DNA from: Anisus vortex | Lineage: Eukaryota > Mollusca > Gastropoda > Planorbidae | Assembly (NCBI GenBank): GCA_949126835.1 | Contig: OX421505.1 | Location: forward strand, 7,634,587 to 7,698,586 | DNA length: 64,000 nt | Direction of reading: 5' to 3' | In this document: one piece after another, positions 59,740-64,000 of the stretch | Layout of the letters: each line of letters starts with the position of its first letter | Position numbering within the stretch: the stretch's first letter is position 1 | Position numbers and translations under genes: made by a program | Notes under the pieces: model-generated | Told to the model about the DNA's origin: nothing | Databases searched by the model: none | What the model saw: the letters and a program-made list of their open reading frames with translations, nothing else

Positions 59740-60080
59740 GAACACGGAACTAATGAGTATGTCTGGGACAGAATATCCTCAATTGCAGGCCCTCGAGAAA
59801 CCATTATGGCGACAATCAAGCGGCGCAAGCTGACATGGTTCAGTCATGTGTTGCGGCTTAATAACCTGACAAAAAAACCATCCTCTTAGGCACGGTAGAA
59901 GTTTGACATCGGAGAGGCCGTCAGCGGAAATGCTGGTTTGACAATATAAAATATTGGTCAAAGCTGGAAACGACTGCACTATCGCTCAAGATATGCAAAA
60001 GTGGAGAAAGGTGAATGCTGAGGAGTTCATTAGCCCCCCCCCCCCCCCCAACGATCACAAAGGTCAAATGTTTGATGATG
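59740..60080 (+). pseudogene. Non-LTR reverse-transcriptase C-terminal fragment
   Basis: VWDRISSIAGPREPLW, then in another frame KLTWFSHVLRLNNLTKKP (the RKLxWFGHVxRH block), ending in a poly-C stretch. Same family as 18500-18850 on the minus strand. Stops and frameshifts throughout. Confidence 0.72.
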
Positions 60081-60084
60081 ATGA

Positions 60085-61050
60085 TAACAAACTATTTCCT
60101 TCTATAACTAGGCTCATCTAAGAAAATCAGAATGTCAAACATAAATTTGGGTGTTTTCTGTACGTACGATTTTGTATCATTCGAATTCGGTAATTAAAGT
60201 CAAGCAATTGTGTTTCATCAAAGTTTATTGTCTCATTCCAAAAGCTTTATATGGAGCTATTTAGCATAGCCTATATACAAGATTAAATTTTAACGAAACA
60301 CAAAATTGCATTATTAATAATAATTATGATATAAAATAGCATACGATATGCAAGACATATATTATTACCATTTTAAAATATATAAAACATATAAGATTAC
60401 TTATTCATGGCATAATAATAATAATATAATGTTCATAATAGGCTACATATAGATCTAAGTGTGTGTAAAAATTGTATAATAATAAACAAATTAACATATG
60501 CAGTTTTAAATATGTATAACACACAAGTAATGTAGAATGCAATATTATTATAATATATTATTATTTATAAAGTAACAAAATGTGCAATATTATAATAATA
60601 TGAGAGTGAAACAATGTAGAATATAAGTGATACCTTAAAGGAATGAACGACATCCAATATTGTGGATCTTGTTGATTTTGTGTTGAAAATAAAAGGATTT
60701 ATACTATGAATATTTTCTATGCTACACAAGTTATGTTGCGTGCAGACCACGTTCCCGCATCGATATAAACATACCATGGGTCAGCCACATGAATACAAAC
60801 ATTCCAGGGGTCGTTCACATGAACGGCATGATATATCTCGTTTGATATTTGTCTGTTGAAAACATAGTATAAAAAAAATTGATGTTAGCTAAGATATTGT
60901 AATTGTCATGCTCGATGAGTATTATTTGTGTTAGTTTCATCACGCCATGTCTTCCACATTCAACCATCCATCTATAATGTCTCGTAAAAAAATAAATAAT
61001 CGGACGAGCCTTCCAGCTCTTGCGTCCAGGTCGTAACGATGTATAGTGGT
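60085..61050. other. AT-rich, no feature recognised
   Basis: Low-complexity AATAAT-rich sequence (60300-60560) and short frames only. A pair of similar GGGTC-CACATGAA-ACAT segments lies at 60778-60826. Confidence 0.45.
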
Positions 61051-61057
61051 AAATGAA

Positions 61058-61315
61058 GAAAGGGGGGGGCACGAAGATCCTGTCCGAGACTATCAACTCC
61101 GCGGCACGCCTGCGGAATTCCCCTTGGGATCATTATCGTGGCGGCTCGCACGTATACCTGCACCAGTAGAGAAAAAAAAATCGCAGACTATAGATCTGGA
61201 CACCCAGCCACCAAGGGCAGGGTTGCGACGGGCTTTTGCGCTCATTGCTTCCTCCCCCACCGAGTGTGGGAGCCTTTCGCCCGTGCAATGATTCTCGAAC
61301 GCGCAACAGGGGCCT
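61058..61315. repeat. Dispersed repeat (GATCCTGTCCGAGACTA family)
   Basis: GATCCTGTCCGAGACTATCA, CTGCGGAATTCCCCTTGGGA, CGTGGCGGCTCGCACGTATA and GCGCTCATTGCTTCCTCC match the other copies. Confidence 0.65.
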
Positions 61316-61406
61316 TATGATATTGGTTATGTTTCGTCATCCAACGACCTGTCAAATGTGCAAATCGCATGCCATCAAATTTATAAGCTAAAACATCATC
61401 TACTCA

Positions 61407-62328
61407 ATAGAGCGTTCGCAATGGGCGTGGCTTAGGTTTTTTAGTGACGTATTTGTGTAAATATAGAACCCACTTGAGGTACAAATGTAACGTAGTGAAG
61501 TTGTTCTTCATCATGCTAAATTCACACCTGAATATTGGCTACTCACAAATTAGGAGGTAAATAGTCGTAGATCATCTTCCTAGTCCAAGAGAAAGCCTTA
61601 CATGGATTTTTTTCAACGATTTTCAACATTTTACGCCCATTTTATCATCTTCATATCCGACCAGTAAGTGTTGCAATTGAATTGATTTTATTGACATTAT
61701 AATGAGGTCTATGCAGAATGATTTTCCGGTCACGTGATGTTGGGTAAATACACTTGTAAACATTAACAATGGCTTACTGCGCTGCTGTTGGGTGCGCAAA
61801 TTCTACCGCTAAATTATCATGTAAAGAATCTAAAATCTTTTCATCGATTTCCTTTGAAAGATCAACAAATAGGTGTTGTCCTTTAATAATTGTATGTCTA
61901 TAAACATTGTTCCATCCGTAAGCATCATTTATAATTTCACAATATTCAAGGATTTTTAACAAGCATAGGTGCCATTAAGATCAATGTAAAATCAGCCATT
62001 TTTTTTAGTTTACAAAGAATCACGTGATCGATTTTCTGTCTCTAAGGAATTGTGCATAGACCTCATTATTGATGTCATTGCGAATAATTGTAGGCCTAAT
62101 CGTTCGGTACAACATTAATTATATGTCAATGTATTCCCCCTTTTTTTAAATTTAAATACTGCAGATTAATTGATTAATGACTAGGGCCGGCTAGACTTAT
62201 TTACATAAATAAAAACAAGCTCGAGCCTATAATATGACACTTTGTTGATACAGCGGCCATTGTGTACACCACTACACGAAATAAACAAAAAACACGTGTT
62301 TTTTGTCACGTGATTGCAAACGCTCTAT
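61407..62328. mobile_element. THAP-bearing DNA transposon, internally deleted (P- or Kolobok-like)
   Basis: Outer ends ATAGAGCGTTCGCAAT (61407) and ATTGCAAACGCTCTAT (62313) are inverted with one mismatch. An inner perfect inverted pair ATAATGAGGTCTATGCA (61699-61715 / 62053-62069) encloses a THAP-like coding start, so there may be two nested elements. No full transposase is present. Confidence 0.6.
61769..61965 (+). pseudogene. THAP-type zinc-finger N-terminus of a transposase
   Basis: ATG at 61769 gives AYCAAVGCANSTAKLS (a C-x4-C start), and one frame over KSFHRFPLKDQQ, the FHRFP block of THAP fingers. A one-base shift near 61838 separates them and no more of the protein is present. THAP fingers sit at the N-terminus of P-element and Kolobok transposases. 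Confidence 0.7.
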
Positions 62329-62649
62329 AGGTCATACTGCCACCATTTCTATAAATCAAAATGCCATAAAGCCCTCTAAGCGATGATGTCATATCTCTGC
62401 AAGCCATGATGCCATCAATTATATATGTCAAAATGACATCAAATCAGAATGTCACTGCATGCATTTGCTAGAATGTCATCTATTTGGTATCTATGTCGAA
62501 ATGCAATTTAAAATAATAATTATACCATTGTTGTTTGTTGTTGTTTTTTTAACAATTTGAATTTAAATACTTACCCTTTGATCGGTTATCCTCATTAGAA
62601 TCTGCGAGAGAAATATAGATTAAACGACTTTTATTTTAAATCACACAAA

Positions 62650-63000
62650 CTATCATTTATCTATTACTATAGACCTAACTTTTTTTAAAAGCCAATATAT
62701 ATAAGGATCCGCAAACAACAGGAGCACACACCACCCAGGACGCGCTGGTGCATTTCTGAATGGCGCGCCATTAGTCCACTGTGATATATTATTATAAATT
62801 AAAAAAAAAAACAATTCCCTCGGCATGTAAAAGGTTAGGTTGGACACGTTTTTTCAAAAGGTAGACTTAAACCTGCATACACGAGAACATGAATTTGTTC
62901 TAGTTTAAAAATATGTTTATGCAAGTGTTATTTTTTTTACAGTACACAATGGACTGCTCTGTAAATGTCTATATACATTTTTGTAACAATTATTTAGTAA
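62650..63000. other. No feature recognised
   Basis: AT-rich sequence with one 64-codon minus-strand frame lacking any domain. Confidence 0.4.
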
Positions 63001-63007
63001 TAGCAGA

Positions 63008-63282
63008 GACTATAATAAGATGGACCGCTTGCTTTGAAATTTCTGATATTTGATAACTTGAAACACTTAGTTTCGAAATTTTCCAATGTCGCTCTAGGTC
63101 CTCTAGACTTCTGATTAAGTAAATCGCTATGATTTTCTCAATGGAAAATTAACATTAAAATCGAAAGCTGTATACAGCGGAAGTCTTTACGGAAGTTTAG
63201 GGTCATTAAAGACAGTGTTATTGGCTGCGCACGGAAAAAAACAAGCTCTTAAAATAGAGCAAGCGTCCATCTCATTATATTC
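63008..63282. mobile_element. TA-type MITE (GACTATAATAAG family), best copy
   Basis: Left GACTATAATAAGATGGACCG, right (inverted) AGCAAGCGTCCATCTCATTATA. Interior TTTGATAACTTGAAACACTT, GAAAGCTGTATACAGCGGAA and ATTGGCTGCGCACGGAAA. 275 bp; the reference copy for 17537, 19516 and the fragment near 1545. Confidence 0.8.
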
Positions 63283-63557
63283 TTTGGTAATAGTAAAAGA
63301 AAAAGTTCTGCCTATCTATCGAATACCTAAAGTATACATTTTCTGAAAGCTTTTATTTATTTTTATGCTTTTGAAAAATATTTTTTATTAATAAATAAAC
63401 CAAGTAAATTTTGATTAACATAAAAAACGACTGTGCAGTGACCTCCCTTTCTTGTCACGTTACCGATGGACACATTATTTTCATGCGGTCTTTCACTCTC
63501 GGGTTTACCTGGCTAGATATCAGATCGCTTCTCTGTGTACTGTGTACTAAATAAAAA

Positions 63558-63830
63558 CGAAGTATTGTTGCGCTGTTTATTGCTACAACAATTCGAACAT
63601 TAAATGTGGTGTAAGTTTTCAAGCATTTTCCGATGCAATGAGTGATAGTTCAAGAAGATCTAAATGGGAAAAATTATTTCATTTGTAAAAAACAAAATAA
63701 AAATTCAACACGCCACGCCATTTACATTTATTTGAACTGAACATTTTGTGCGAGAGGATTTTGAAAACATTCTTGCAGTCGAGATGGGCTTTCAAACGAA
63801 TAAAATCTTGAAGGCCCAAAGGCATTTTGT
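63558..63830 (+). pseudogene. THAP-type zinc-finger relic
   Basis: Frame KYCCAVYCYNNSNIKCGVSF gives C-x4-C, then RRSKWEKLF (the conserved Trp), a stop, and TEHFVREDFEN, the C-terminal H-F...DF part of a THAP finger. The start codon appears mutated (ACG). A second THAP relic about 1.8 kb from the first, of different sequence. Confidence 0.62.
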
Positions 63831-64000
63831 AAATTCACAAAGATAATTGTTCCTAAAAATCAAAGGTGACAAGACAATCACAAAGCAGGCCCGCGGCCCG
63901 CGTCTAAGACTGATTCGGAAATACCCTCGACCTAGAACAAGTCAACAGATCGGAGTAAAAAAAAAGAGCAAACTCATGAGAGATCTCAGAAAATAATTAT

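Overview
The window looks like nuclear DNA of a mollusc, most likely a pulmonate/heterobranch gastropod. This rests on intron-rich genes with GT-AG borders, AT-rich non-coding DNA packed with microsatellites, many tRNA-headed SINEs, CR1/L2-like LINE fragments, hAT/TA/TTAA inverted-repeat elements and a Ty3-type LTR retrotransposon. The species call is inference. There are no operons, rRNA genes or CRISPR arrays, and most long open frames are repeat-derived.

The main content is a tandem array of three related plus-strand genes, here called A (4505-15115), B (22307-45583) and C (49231-about 56068 or beyond). None matches a family I can name. I assembled them by hand from splice sites and reading phase. 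Each has one to three cysteine-rich extracellular domains, each domain bounded by phase-1 introns, then a single transmembrane exon, then a chain of very small phase-1 exons for a short cytoplasmic tail. A and B share a membrane-distal domain of about 130 residues split by a phase-0 intron. A, B and C share a four-cysteine, roughly 95-residue Ig-like domain (one copy in A, two in B, one in C). Exon sizes after the membrane exon run in parallel: 27/48/33/18 in A, 30/72/33/15 in B, 30/57/-/15 in C. A plausible signal-peptide exon was found only for C. The set looks like a small, recently duplicated cluster of single-pass surface receptors with modular exons.

Layout. 1-4500: AT-rich flank with a 60-bp tandem array, a 698-bp foldback element, a GC-rich palindromic patch and a possible promoter. 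4.5-15.1 kb: gene A, introns full of SINE, LINE and hAT pieces. 15.1-22.3 kb: repeats. 22.3-45.6 kb: gene B, whose 14.6-kb intron 25682-40257 holds an array of about 42 copies of its own 5' splice site, a Ty3-type element (26940-37812) with integrase placed before reverse transcriptase (Gmr1-like order), a CR1/L2-like LINE nested in that element, and a hAT transposase relic with a second hAT element nested in it. 45.6-49.2 kb: SINE/LINE debris. 49.2-56+ kb: gene C. 57-64 kb: more debris, including two THAP-domain relics of P- or Kolobok-like DNA transposons.

Together the genes would make type I membrane proteins at the cell surface. The mobile elements are mostly dead (frameshifts, stops, truncations) and explain most of the sequence between exons.
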